Made by a program: the position numbers and the translations under genes. Below are positions 30,731 to 41,250 of a stretch of DNA of 64,000 bases, one piece after another. This stretch comes from Terfezia claveryi (taxonomy: Eukaryota > Ascomycota > Pezizomycetes > Pezizales > Pezizaceae), in NCBI GenBank assembly GCA_015179025.1, contig WHUX01000033.1:360846-424845 (forward strand), given 5' to 3'. Under the pieces are notes generated by a model, which worked only from the letters and a program-made list of their open reading frames with translations, did no database searches and was not told the origin of the DNA. Numbering within the stretch: the first letter of the stretch is position 1; the number at the start of each line of letters is the position of its first letter.

Positions 30731-32114
30731 ATGGCTGAGAACGAAACAATCGAGTCCTTGACCCAGGATTTCATAGACCGACTTTCAACGTTCGGTGAGA
30801 AGAATGGAATAAGCATTGAAGAAGCAAAAGATTTAGCAGGTATACTCCCCATTAGGATTTGCCCTTCTGGTATACTGTCATATGCTAATATCGATGTTTA
30901 GATTTCGTTATGGATAGAGATAGTAGAATGAGGCAAGTGCGGGCAATATCTGCTTGGGCAATATTCGTAAAGGAGGAACACCGAATGAATAGAGTCCCTC
31001 CTGAGATGAACGTCCGGAGTAAGAATACAATGTAAGATTGAATACTATTACGCTGAAACTGCACTAACTCTGTCAAGGTATCTCAAGGAATAGTGGGCGA
31101 AAAAGACGCCTGAACAAAAGGCCGACTACGAGAAGTTGGCCGAGGAAGAGAATGCAGACCTAGCAAGTCACCGGGCTCACGTGCAAAGAACAAAATATTT
31201 AAAAAGAATTCAGACAATGGTAAGAACATATTCTAATCTAAAAAAACCTGTGCTAATGTGTAAAGAGTACCCACTTGCAAGTCCAGGGGGTAGAGTTTAT
31301 TGGTATGGCATATAATAGATTTCAGCTCGGAGCTGGTGCCACCCATATAGTTGGCACTGGTAAAGGACTGGAATATGTGCATACTGTGCTCGACTCCTTT
31401 GGACTCGGGTTGGATGGCTTTGCTGCATTCAACAAGGGTCAGCTTCTGAATATTCAAAGGAAAGCTATACTTGAAAATATGAAGAACATTCCTGGTCTTG
31501 AGCTTTTTGCTTCACGCATTTTGGGCGACAGTGAACCTAGAGGCATTGAAGCTACGGGGGATGAAGCAGCTGCAGGCGAGAACATAAGTGCTTCCCATAC
31601 GCTCGAGATTTCATGAATTCGTGCATCTAGGGGAGCAACAAGCGATCAAAAGAAGACAAAGCAGGATAACACCAGAGGCGAGATCTCGGCTATTTTGAGG
31701 GCTCAGCTAAATAAATTTCGTGATCGACCGTTAATGGCCCTCCCTGCAGTGAAGCAGTTACCGGAAACATTTGAGAAAATGGGGGTGGAGCTGGTATTAC
31801 CGGATGGATACAGGTTTGAAGACGTTTTCGCAGAAACTGGAAAGAAACGAAAGAGAGAAGAAGAAGTGCATTTATTGAAAGAGCTAACATGCTCCCCTCC
31901 TACAATCTACCTACGTCGAAAACTCGTCGCCAGTGGGGGAATTCTGCTGGAGGATGATCAGGTAGAACATGGGCCAGCGGAGCAGGAGAGGGAGAGATAT
32001 CAGGTGGAGAATCCGTTGGATGTTAATATAACTGTCGAGGGGTTTGTGACTGTTGAGGAGTTGGATGTTGGCGCAACTGGTGAGTGGGACATTAATGAAA
32101 CTAGCAGCCAATAA
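30731..32114 (+). pseudogene. HMG-box-like cargo gene, four exons, two nonsense codons
   Basis: Exons 30731-30839, 30902-31031, 31078-31218 and 31266-32114; introns are 62, 46 and 47 nt with GT-AG ends and, in the second, a CTAAC branch site. The first part reads SAWAIFVKEEHRMNRVPPE, then after splicing WAKKTPEQKADYEKLAEEEN, the spacing of an HMG box (Trp, then a Tyr-containing helix). A second region (GVEFIGMAYNRFQLGAGATH, about residue 130 on) is unknown to me; the C-terminal part is charged. In-frame TAG 31091-31093 (within the HMG box) and TGA 31614-31616 break an otherwise continuous frame. Likely a DNA-binding cargo protein of the KDZ element. The HMG assignment is by eye. Confidence 0.7.
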
Positions 32115-32199
32115 GCTAGCTATAAGTTATATGGGGATGGAGGACATGCGAAGGGAATGATTAGTAGGGGTTTATATCTATATGTATTAACATTGTTAG

Positions 32200-32470
32200 T
32201 TCAGTTGGAGATTGTTAAGTTAGCTGAACAATGTTGAATTTGCTGATAGTACAAAGCTATCTAAACGAGTATCATCAAGTTGAGTTTGTCCGCATCTATT
32301 AGCCTAATTGATTGCATTGAAGATCGTTAAGTTAGCTGAATAATGTTGAATTTGGTAATAGTACAAAGGACCTATCTTGTGTTGAAGATCGTTAAGTAAA
32401 CTGAGCAATGTTGAATTTGGTGATAGTACCAAGCAATTTGAAACAAGCACAAAGCTATCTAAAAGAGTCA
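32200..32470. repeat. Imperfect tandem repeat between convergent cargo genes
   Basis: Three diverged copies of about 60 bp sharing GATCGTTAAGTTAGCTGAA and AATGTTGAATTTGGTNATAG-like blocks. Non-coding; it separates the 3' ends of the HMG-like and minus-strand genes. Confidence 0.7.
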
Positions 32471-32493
32471 AGTTGAGTTGGCAAAACTGTGAT

Positions 32494-33133
32494 TTAACCA
32501 GTAACCTCATCATCTTCAAGAACTTCTTTGCCCCCGGCTAAAATGCGTGCAACAACCTTAACTATTGTATCCCATTCTTCAGGCTTGAAGGCATACATTG
32601 CACCCTCAAGGTGTTTAACCTTCTCAGGAAGTTCACCGAGTTCAACTTTTTCTACCCATGCCCACTTCCCCTTGCTGGTTTCAACGAGCAAGTTTTGTTT
32701 CTTCCATTCATTACCTCGGTTTCGGCAAAATTACTGAATTAGTTAGCAACATGCTATTAAGCGAGTCTATCCTTGCTAGAAATATACCTTAACCTTTTCC
32801 ATCTACTGCTTATCTGCTCCATCACCTCCTCCAGATTTTGCACGCTTGATGTCTATGGAGTGCTCCTTGAGTATTGTCTCAAGGCATTTTTGAGCATTTA
32901 GCTCATTCATACCTCCCCACCAATGGAGGGCTTTTATATTTTCAACCATGCGCTTAGCAAGTGCCTCTTTCCATTCAAATCGTGTTTTCTATATGGATTA
33001 GCTTTAAAGTGCCTACATAAAGGTAGTCTTCTTGACAAACCTCCAAATCAGAAGCAACATAGCCAGCCCTAGGAGGCCTGATAGGATGATCCTGGGAATC
33101 TCCGTCATCTGAGTCTGAGCGGTCAGAGGACAT
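32494..33133 (-). pseudogene. SANT/Myb-like cargo gene (tentative), three exons
   Basis: Minus strand, ATG at 33133. Exons 33041-33133, 32788-32988 and 32494-32733; introns of 52 and 54 nt with GT-AG ends, the second with CTAAC near its 3' end. Product of about 177 aa: acidic N-terminus (MSSDRSDSDDGDSQD), then FEWKEALAKRMVENIKALHW and LNAQKCLETILKEH, and after the second intron NEWKKQNLLVETSKGKWAW. The Trp spacing recalls the Myb/SANT-like DNA-binding domain of fungal transposon proteins, but I am not certain. In-frame TAG 32803-32805 and TAA 32731-32733 interrupt it; both would be Gln codons before a CpA-to-TpA change. It is convergent with the HMG-like gene. Confidence 0.5.
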
Positions 33134-33416
33134 GTTCGATTCAAGGTATTGAGTCGGTTGAGAGGAGTGTAGTCGGGCTAGCAGGTGGAGTTGAAGTTAG
33201 ATGGTGTTTTTGGATAATGGAATGGCCCGATAGAGTTCAGTGGGGATAACGAAGAGGAATTGAATAGAAATCGTGGATAGCAACTAGGCTTATCTCGAAG
33301 AAGTAAACTAGCTGACTAATGTTTAGAGGCCTTCAGCAGTCTGAACGATACTTACAAAGATCCTACCCACTACAACAACAACAAACATCAACGAAGTCCC
33401 CAAGAAGCTCTTAGTT

Positions 33417-34362
33417 ATGCCTCGATCAAAGAGGACCACAAAGGGGGGCAGCTTGAGTAGAGCTGGAGTAGGTCCAATCCATCTCGTACACATATCTATA
33501 AGTACTAATTGCTTAAAGTCTTCTTTGGTGAGCACCACAAGATCAAAGGTTGCAGGCTTATCGATCTGGCAGAAGGAGGCGGTGAGACTTCAGGCAGCCC
33601 GACCCAAAGGATTCAAGATCTTACCTGACCCAGAGGACATTGAGAGCTGTGAGAAGATGGCAGCTGGTCTCTTGATATTTCCCAGTACTATTCAGTTTAA
33701 GTTGTTCACGGTAGGATTTCCTTTGGTATCTTTGGTATTTTGGGGGAGGGTTGTAACTCAACTAACAAGAACACTTAGAAATTATTGAAAGAAACAAAGC
33801 AGAACGAAAGCAATCATGAAGCGTTGAATACGTCATTGATCGATGCATGGATGTCGAAAGGGGATCCAACCAATAACTCCACCCACGGAAGCAGTGGAGC
33901 AATGATTCCTGCAGAGAGCAATACAACTAATGAAATTGAATCACAACCCAACTCTGGAGACCCTGTCCTCCTAGAAGTTATGGATGATACTTCCCCCAAC
34001 GACAACTCAATATCTAGGAACGTTGCAGATATTTTTCGTGAGGCACGAGAAAATGCCTTGCATGAGTTCTTTCTGGAGATTCGTGTGAAGGTTTGAAGAT
34101 CATATATTGATTGTTGTCATAGGCGTCACTAACTAGCGAGGCATAGATGGCTCAAATAGTGTTGATCTCCAAAGCAGCTGCGGCCAAAGGTCGTGAGGTG
34201 GTAGTACGAACTCGTAAGGCATCCGGCAAGAAGCCGAAAGGGAACAATCTTCAAGTTCAGAAGGCCCTTGATTTGGTAAAGGAGGCAGAAGCATGGGCCG
34301 AATTAAAGGAGTCTGGGGTATTGAGATCAACAAGGAGATGGGTATACAAGATAATGGATTGA
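33417..34362 (+). CDS. Unrecognised 256-aa cargo protein, four exons
   Basis: Exons 33417-33467, 33519-33710, 33779-34090 and 34147-34362; all introns fall between codons, with GT-AG ends and, in two, CTAAC or ACTAA-like branch sites. The spliced frame is open throughout. N-terminus is basic (MPRSKRTTKGGSLSRAG). Exon 2 contains LSIWQKEAVRLQAARPKGFK. Exon 3 has an acidic, Asn/Ser-rich linker. Exon 4 is strongly basic (VVRTRKASGKKPKGNN) and ends ESGVLRSTRRWVYKIMD. I recognise no family. The undamaged frame in a decaying element suggests either luck or selection. It lies divergently from the minus-strand SANT-like gene, sharing about 280 bp of intergenic DNA. Confidence 0.55.
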
Positions 34363-35111
34363 GAAAGTGAGGCTATAGGTCGGGTGACAGTACTTGTTAT
34401 AGGTCATGTACGGTGTCACATACGGTATCACAGAGGAGTGTCGTGCAACCCAGACTCCATAATGAGTTAGGAATTAGTCACTTCGTGTGCCAACTAGTCT
34501 CGTGCCTGTACTGCTGATGGTTTAGTCTCAATATCACCTAGAGTATATCTGAACCCCAACTAGCCTCTAATACATGCATATACATTAAACCTATTCTAGG
34601 GGGGTACTTAATTTCGAATTACAATGGTAGTCTGGTTGCAAGTTAGCTATGCGGGTGTGGTGACGGGTATGTAATCTAGCACGTGATTATAGTTAGTTGT
34701 ACTTGTGCTCAGATGCAAGGTTATTTCCTAATACGGTAATTTATCACTAACCACATAGAGGGGTCTGATCAGATCAGATTAATGAATGAATGAGTAGTCA
34801 CTAATAGTAAACAACTTATTTGAATATTAATTAGCATGTTGTCTAGGCAAGTTGGATATTGTTGAATGTTGTGACATGTTTTATTACAAACTCCGGCAAT
34901 TGTCTTCACTAGAGCATACCGACTTAAGAGGTTTAAAGAATGTCATGACAACAACAACAATGCAACTCAATTATATGCGTATGATTCTCCTCGTAAAGTC
35001 CAGCTAGTACGTTGTCTCTGGAATTGCAAGTTTTCTTTATAGTGTACCGAATATAATACCTATGTATATACTGATTCATTCCTTTTCTATTAGAAAAATA
35101 TGACACTAGCA
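34363..35111. other. AT-rich spacer in KDZ element
   Basis: No gene recognised. AT-rich with scattered stops in all frames. Confidence 0.3.
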
Positions 35112-35117
35112 TGAATG

Positions 35118-35200
35118 TCAGGTTTAGCTCAGTGGTGACATACATTTTTTGAATGTATGTAACAGCCTGGGTTCGATTCCTTATAGAGACATACTTTTTT
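35118..35200 (+). ncRNA. tRNA-like sequence (A and B boxes, T-run)
   Basis: Contains TTTAGCTCAGTGGT (A-box-like), a 9-bp perfect hairpin ACATACATT/AATGTATGT, GGGTTCGATTCC (B-box-like) and a terminal TTTTTT. The outer TGTC/GACA can pair. The acceptor and T stems are poor, so this is probably a tRNA pseudogene or SINE head, not a working tRNA. If folded as a tRNA the loop could present UUU. Confidence 0.45.
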
Positions 35201-35361
35201 ACTCTCTTCACCATAGTTTAACTTTATAATAGCTGCTTAATAACTCAGACCTAATAGCTTGTGAACTGATTGACGGGGCTTATCAAGATTGAACACATTG
35301 ACGGGGCTTATCAACTTAATCTCGATCAACCCTCGTAGATCAACTCTAACATTTTATTCTC

Positions 35362-35433
35362 AACTATTCACAGAATACTAACTATTCACAGAATACTAAC
35401 TATTCATAGAATACTAACTATTCACAGAATACT
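35362..35433 (+). repeat. Four 18-bp repeats abutting the transposase ATG
   Basis: AACTATTCACAGAATACT four times head to tail (the third has one change), ending at the base before the ATG at 35434. It would form the 5' leader or core promoter of the KDZ transposase gene. Confidence 0.9.
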
Positions 35434-38400
35434 ATGGCTGCCCTACAGGAACACTGTAAGTTACTCCCCACACAGAAGCCTAGACAACGGCCCGGAGTCC
35501 TGTTAAGTCCTACATACAAGCAACGTTACCAGGGTCGACCAAAGGAATTCCATGCTGGGAAGCAGAAGTCCACTCGCCAAACACGGGCCTCCAAAGAGGC
35601 AGCAGTTGAGCGTTTCAAAGCACTTGGGCAGAAGTTCCAAAAAGCCATTAGTGCGTCCGAACCTCCAGAAGGTGGAGATTCGAGTCCTTTTTTCAATGAT
35701 AACTCTGACTTCGATCTTGAGTCAAACCTCTTCAGTGCAAAAGAATGAGACCCCAAAGGATGCAACAGGGACAACAGAAAGTGGCAAGCGGAGAATTGGA
35801 CATCAATCCAGAGTCGGCTCGTGGAAGCACTGCTGGAATATAAGCCAGGAGGAAGGGAGCCTACATGTAATGGGAGATGCCAACGTATTGAACAATTGGT
35901 ACATTGTGTATCTTTCCCAAGCTGGTGCCATAAGTCTATCTCGTTCTGTACCTGCCATAAAGATAAAGCCGTCCAGATGGTGATGCTGGAGTACTTCCCA
36001 TCCAGTTCTGTATCCCCTAATATTTGTTTTGCGGTTGAGTTGCTGGAATTGTTCCATGGTGTATTAATGGAGGGGGCGATTTCGAAACGGTCTTTTGCCG
36101 TGGCTTTAAGGAACTTCCATTAAGTCAGGACACAACAGACGCTCCCTGAGCTAATTCCTCACTTTTATCATGCATATTCTCATTGGTTAGATATGCTGGA
36201 GGAAGGGCAATGGGTAATGTATGCATCCCCTACTGTGTCTCAAAAGTCATACTAAGCGTTGGATCTCAGATATTCTACACTGGATCCCAACTATCCCCAA
36301 GTTCCCCAAGTTCCACAACCACTTGGGGATACTCCAGAACCGCGCGAAGATATGCACTTGAGCCCTACACAATTAACTGAACTTTGTCCACTATGTTTTC
36401 ATCGTAAACAGGACGAAAACCGACTATGTATTGCAAGTATCGATGGAAACTTCCAACACCGGAGAATGAAGCGTGCTGCAGTCGATAGCTTTGATGACAT
36501 AAATACACCGATGTTCATATACCCAAGGGCAATCCCAGCTGATCTATCCGCCCTAGAAAATGAGACTAAAGTTGACACCTGCTCCCACTTTTTCAATGCT
36601 CTTACAGAAAAGCCCCGTTCGATGAAAGGATATGATGAGACAGGACTTCTTGGGATGGTTTGCCGGCATGGAAGTCCCCTTCGATACCTAAATCTATACC
36701 AGGGTGAAAGAATGGAGTTAACTTATACCTTACTTAAAGATGTGGTTGCTCAAACTCCACATGCCACACAATGGGGCCTAATGTATGATGTTGGATACCG
36801 ATTTCATCAATGGCTTCAACGCCGGGATATGGCACTTTCGGCCCAAATGACCGTAAGTGTCTGTACCTGAATGATTCCACTAGGGAGTATCTAATCAATT
36901 CCATAGATCAAACTTAATGCATTCTATATTTATGCCCATGAATTGCCATGCCAAATGAAATATGGACCCCGGCAGACAGTAAACTGGGGATTATCTGATG
37001 GAGAAGGCAATGAAAGGGACTGGTCTGATAAAAGACATCTTGTTGGACCAGGCCGCTACTCTTCATCTGCTAGGCGGCGACAAATCTTAAGTGCTCAAAG
37101 CCTTTACTCTGCTCAGGTTAAAAGACAAAAGCTTCCAGGTATTCTGAGGCAACGATTTCAGAAACTTCAAGCACTCAAAACCAAGTTACATGCAAAACTT
37201 GAGGAAGCTTATGCCTTGCCAGTGGATATACCGGTACCGGGCTTAGGGCCATTGAGGATTACTGTCACACTGGAATTTATTCAAAAACAGATTAAATCCC
37301 AGCAAGAGATCTTTGATCATTGGAAGACATCCTCGGATAAGAAGAAGCTATACCAGGAGGTATTTGAAGCTATCCAGGCCGAGATGAGAGAAGAGGAGGC
37401 TTTGGAACTTCTGCCGAATAATCTAGATATAAAACCTTCTAATCTACCCGACTTAGTTGCAACTACCGATAGCCTTCTCACAAAGCACCACCTGACACGA
37501 GAGCAATGGGAGGTTGGTGGTACGCTATGGTCTCTGTATCAGAAGCAAAAGACGCCCAATCAAAACATTTTCGATGCCCTCAAACAAGAAAGAGGTCTCC
37601 GAGACAAGATTGTGGCAGAACGCCGAAAGATCAGAGCAAGACAACCACGTATACAGAAGTGGATAACAGCATCCGAAGCCCAACTTCAAAGGATTTCTGC
37701 ACAGGTCGACTGTCTTCTGCAAGCTCAAATCATGACTCAGGAGCAGTGGGCTCCAGGATCAGCACTGTTTAGTAGCATGGAGAATGAAGAGATTCTTACA
37801 GCTATGGATAGTATCACGCAGCAGTTGACTCTTCAGGTGGCCCGGCGAACAATTAAATTAAGAAACCTTCATTCACAAGTCACGGGGCAGAAAGATTCTG
37901 CCCTACTCGTAAAGGCACTTCATCACCGATATCCGCAAATTACAAAACTGATATTGGAGTACAATGGACTTTCGGCACAGTTACCTCAAGGGTATGGAAT
38001 TGGAACAATGGACACTAGAGTATTCACTATGATGATGGCAAAGGCCTCCAACCATGAGCTCGGGAGTGCAGAAAGATATCAGACACAAGACACTCTTTTC
38101 CTTTTGACGCTCCACAAGCAAGGCTTAGGTTAGTAAAATATTGCTTGTCTAAATATCAATATCCTTACTCACACTTGTCAGAACACATACTAAAAGAAGA
38201 CATTGCATGGGGCTATAGCGAAGCTGTTCGCGAAGTAATCGATCAGCAGCTATGTTTAGATCACGCAGTAGAGGAACAAGGAATTATCATTGCTGAGATT
38301 CGAATGTTAGTTGCCTGGCTAAAAAGACGCCTTAATGTCTTGATTGATATCATCCAAGGTCAGGCTGGGGAGTCTGGTAAGTATCGTTGTCCCTGTAACT

Positions 38401-38611
38401 ATATATTTGGATAACTAACTATGCTATGCTAAACCTAGTCACACTCCTACTTAGAGGAGCAGATCCAGTTATGCTGCAAATTTCATTTATATCAATTCGG
38501 GCCAAATACATTACTTTACTAAAGCAGTTTTTAGCTGTGGCGTGGCCTTTAACGTTATATCCTCCTGAAATATTACCTGTCGAAGACGGAAAAATGCTGA
38601 AGGGTCTATAA
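35434..38611 (+). pseudogene. KDZ transposase with Cys-cluster domain, three stops
   Basis: Transposase of the KDZ superfamily, about 1,000 codons. Exons 35434-36852, 36907-38128, 38182-38376 and 38439-38611. A Cys cluster (CNGRC, HC, FCTC; about residues 145-178) matches the CxC domain found before KDZ transposases. The core has CPLCFHRK, SIDGNFQHRRMKR, DETGLLGMVCRHGS, GERMELTY, GLMYDVGYRFHQW and, after the first intron, GLSDGEGNERDWS; the Asp of DGNF, Asp of YDVG and the DGE..E group are the probable catalytic residues. A long helical, coiled-coil-like region fills exon 2. Stops TGA 35746, TAA 36121 and TAA 36253 lie in an otherwise continuous frame. It presumably catalysed movement of the 14.4-kb element. 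The C-terminal boundary is uncertain. Confidence 0.9.
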
Positions 38612-39200
38612 CTATTCCACATTCTAGAAGTAGCTGCCAATTACTAATATCCGAGTAGATATATACTGGAGAGCTAAGAAGATCACTTTTGATCTACCAT
38701 CTGAGGGTACAAACTCGGATATACCAATAACTAATGAACCAATTGTCAATCCAACGGAAAATAACGACACCGATAATGATGTAGAGGATACAGACGGCGA
38801 TACATTCTAGGAGAATGAAGCTGCAACTGAGGCTTGGGAGGAGATATTTGGCACAATTCATGCTAGTTCTTCTGACCCATTAGCCTTAGGATAAAAGTCT
38901 TCTGAGATTTGAGGTGGATATGTGGGGTTTGCCGTATGTTGACATAACGTTAGAGGGCCTAACTATAGTGAACAGCTGGGATATCTATCAAGGGAGGCCT
39001 CGAAGGAGGCCTACAGCAGACCTTAATTATAAGAGGTGGATGACGCTTGAATGAGTTGAGGATTATTTAACCAATGTTCTTTAGGATTGAATCACGGTAC
39101 TAAAATCTGGTTATACATAAGTTCAGAATAACTCTCGATAATAGTGTTCAAATTTGTTCAAACTATTCAATACTGCTAACCATTGCTAACCCTGATTAGA
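38612..39200. other. Transposase 3' flank
   Basis: An acidic reading frame at about 38680-38895 (ITFDLPSEGTNSDIPITNE, DTDNDVEDTDGD) may be a further 3' exon of the transposase or a decayed tail; splice signals are not clear. The rest is non-coding. Confidence 0.35.
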
Positions 39201-39204
39201 GTTA

Positions 39205-39560
39205 CTAACCATGATTAGAGTATTCAGCATTTTGACATAGCTAAACGTAGTCAATACCGTTGAACAGTGTTGGAGAGTTCAGGGTAACTCTTTACTCATA
39301 ATCAGTGTTTAACGTGTTTAACACTACTAACCATGATTAGAGTATTCAGCATTTTGACATAGCTAAACGTAGTCAATACCATTGAACAGTGTTGGAGAGT
39401 TCAGGGTAACTCTTTACTCATAATTAGTGTTTAACGTATTCAACACTACTAACCATGATTAGAGTATTCAGCATTTTGATGTAGCTAAATGTAGTCAATA
39501 CCGTTGAACAGTGTTGGAGAGTTCAGGGTAACTCTTTACTCATAATCAGCTTTCAAATAG
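39205..39560 (+). repeat. 122-bp tandem array, nearly three copies
   Basis: Units start CTAACCATGATTAGAGTATT at 39205, 39327 and 39449. Spacing is exactly 122 bp. Non-coding, in the right subterminal region of the KDZ element. Confidence 0.92.
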
Positions 39561-40238
39561 TTTGACAGTGATGAGCACACTGAACATGGCTAGCTAGCGA
39601 GTTCTCATATGTAGCGCTTAACATATGTATTCATTATTGGGAAACCCATTCGAAGTGGCTGAATAAGTACTGTGTTTGGACTGCATAGCTGTATCATAAT
39701 TTAAAGTCTTCAATGAAGTCAGAATTTAAATTTGATGTGCACATTAAAATAATTGAACATGCTTCAATCTTGTACCGGTGGTTAACTGGTTAAACAATTC
39801 TAATTCTCCTTAGCGTATTTGACTTGCTAATAACTATTTAATAATATCATCATAAAGCACGGTATATTCTCATGACGCTGTCACTTGCTATTCATCTTTA
39901 TATATATTCGCTATACTTTCACTATCCTTGACTCTTTAAGCAATTCGGTCAAGTCACTCTATACACTTGAATAAATATCACTTATCACCCCCTGTTCTTA
40001 GTGAAGTCTTCTTGATTGAACCTTGTTGATTCACACCGCTTATAATCAATAGTTTAATGGTATTTCATCTGGTAAACGGTTCAGGGTATTTATATCGCGA
40101 AGTGTGTTAAAGAAACCGAGCCAATGAAGGCACTGCAGGTCTAATGTGGTCAGGAGGCAGCTGGTGACAACGTGCGGGGGCATTACCATGGGACAACCAG
40201 ACTAGGTTGGGTGTATTCCGACAATGCGAGGCTTAGTT
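39561..40238. other. Right subterminal spacer of KDZ element
   Basis: Non-coding AT-rich DNA between the tandem array and the right TIR. Nothing recognised. Confidence 0.35.
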
Positions 40239-40481
40239 GATTTGTAATTGAAGTCAGGTGATAAGCGGGGATCCCAGGGTGTCAGTACCATTAGACTGGG
40301 GATTGGCCCAATCCCAGTACTTTAGTGGTTGTACCAAGTCTCATGCCTGAGGTGCACTGACCGTCATTTAACCAAACTAACTGTTCTTGCTTCCCTTCCT
40401 TTGCGCCTACCAAGCCCCCTTATACCCACCCAGGTTAGCTGACCGGTTGTTCCGTCTGACCGGTTGTACCGTCTGATACTG
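40239..40481 (-). repeat. KDZ element right TIR, 243 bp
   Basis: Inverted copy of 26084-26326 with about one mismatch over 243 bp. Ends ...CCGTCTGATACTG at 40481, followed by TATA. A LINE A tail begins only seven bases further on. Confidence 0.92.
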
Positions 40482-40487
40482 TATAGG

Positions 40488-40548
40488 TTTTTTTTTTTTT
40501 TTTTTTCTTTCGGAGTCTATACATCTGTGGAGCCTAAGGCTATGAGAC
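40488..40548 (-). mobile_element. LINE A-family 3' tail fragment
   Basis: T-run 40488-40506, then sequence matching the LINE A tail at 119-165: AGTCT.TACATCT, AGCCTAAGGCTATGAGACGG. A severely 5'-truncated insertion next to the KDZ right end. I cannot see a clean target duplication. Confidence 0.8.
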
Positions 40549-40700
40549 GGATATATGCAGGATAATTGCATATGTATGAGTGGTAGCGACGGCCGGTGGC
40601 AATAATGGATCTTTGTTTTAATAGGGCAAAACAGCCTTAAGGCCAAATAGCGGCACGAGGATCGTCACCAAAAAAACATTCATGAATCAATGATGGCTCT
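40549..40700 (-). repeat. Diverged copia LTR, right half
   Basis: ATAATTGC....GTATGA...TAGCG resembles the reference LTR at about 10480-10510. It would continue the LTR half at 25844-26083 once the KDZ element and LINE tail are removed. Similarity fades after about 40610. Confidence 0.45.
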
Positions 40701-40810
40701 AACATTGCTAAAGAGGTAATGAAACTGAGTCACGAAGACTCACGAATGGTTATACTTTGTCTACAATGTTCGAGGAATACGGATCTATATTGAGAAGCAG
40801 AAGTTAGCAA

Positions 40811-41059
40811 TGAGCCATAGAGAGGGCCTCACAGCCCTCTATGAGGGTCTGGTTGAGACTACTCACAGCCTCATCACCAGTATCTGATGCAGGTACCCAG
40901 TCCACCACTCAGGAAGTGAAAGTGGTGGAGACACTGCCACCGGAAGACAGGATGAAGACACATAACAGCATTTCTACTAACACCGACCCCCCTCCAGCAT
41001 GTAAGTATATGGAGGCAGTGACCAAAACCACCAGAAAGAACCAGATCACAAGAGATTGA
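40811..41059 (+). pseudogene. LINE ORF1 fragment
   Basis: Plus-strand fragment beginning MSHREGLTALYEGLVETT, then a stop and frame change, then HNSISTNTDPPPACKYMEAV. The STNTD block matches the LINE B ORF1 at 18490-19119. Ends at a stop at 41057. A related scrap (DFYEGLIETT) is visible near 41497-41526. Confidence 0.65.
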
Positions 41060-41109
41060 GGAAGAAGGGCAAAGGGAACAGTCCGTAGAAGTGGCACCAC
41101 TCCCAATCT

Positions 41110-41250
41110 CTCCCTAAAAACTTTTTTATTTTTATTTCTTTTTAGATCCTTAGCACTCATATCCGGTTATAGCGAGGGGTCCATGATAAGCCATCCGGGA
41201 GCTGGCATGAGCCATATGGATTCAGGCTAAGACAAGTTATTCTGTCAGAT
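41110..41250 (-). mobile_element. Decayed LINE 3' tail
   Basis: T-rich run followed by CCTTAGCACTCATATCC and GGATTCAGGCTAAGACAAG, the diverged complement of a LINE B-type 3' end. No coding part. Confidence 0.5.

Larger units (their letters stand above)
26084..40481. mobile_element. 14.4-kb KDZ-type DNA transposon with cargo genes
   Basis: Bounded by 243-bp inverted repeats (26084-26326 and 40239-40481) that differ visibly at about one base. Outer ends are CAGTATCAGACGG, flanked by TATA on both sides (26080-26083, 40482-40485). It was inserted in an old copia LTR whose halves flank it. Contents, left to right: tandem repeats, a nested 2.7-kb foldback element, a small acidic/basic protein gene, an HMG-box-like gene, a minus-strand SANT-like gene, a 256-aa gene, a tRNA-like sequence, the KDZ transposase and a 122-bp tandem array. 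The KDZ superfamily is known for large, gene-rich elements. The transposase has three stops, so this copy could move only with help in trans. Confidence 0.85.

Noticed and set aside
35118..35200. A functional tRNA-Lys gene
   Set aside because: Acceptor and T stems do not pair well; kept only as a tRNA-like sequence.
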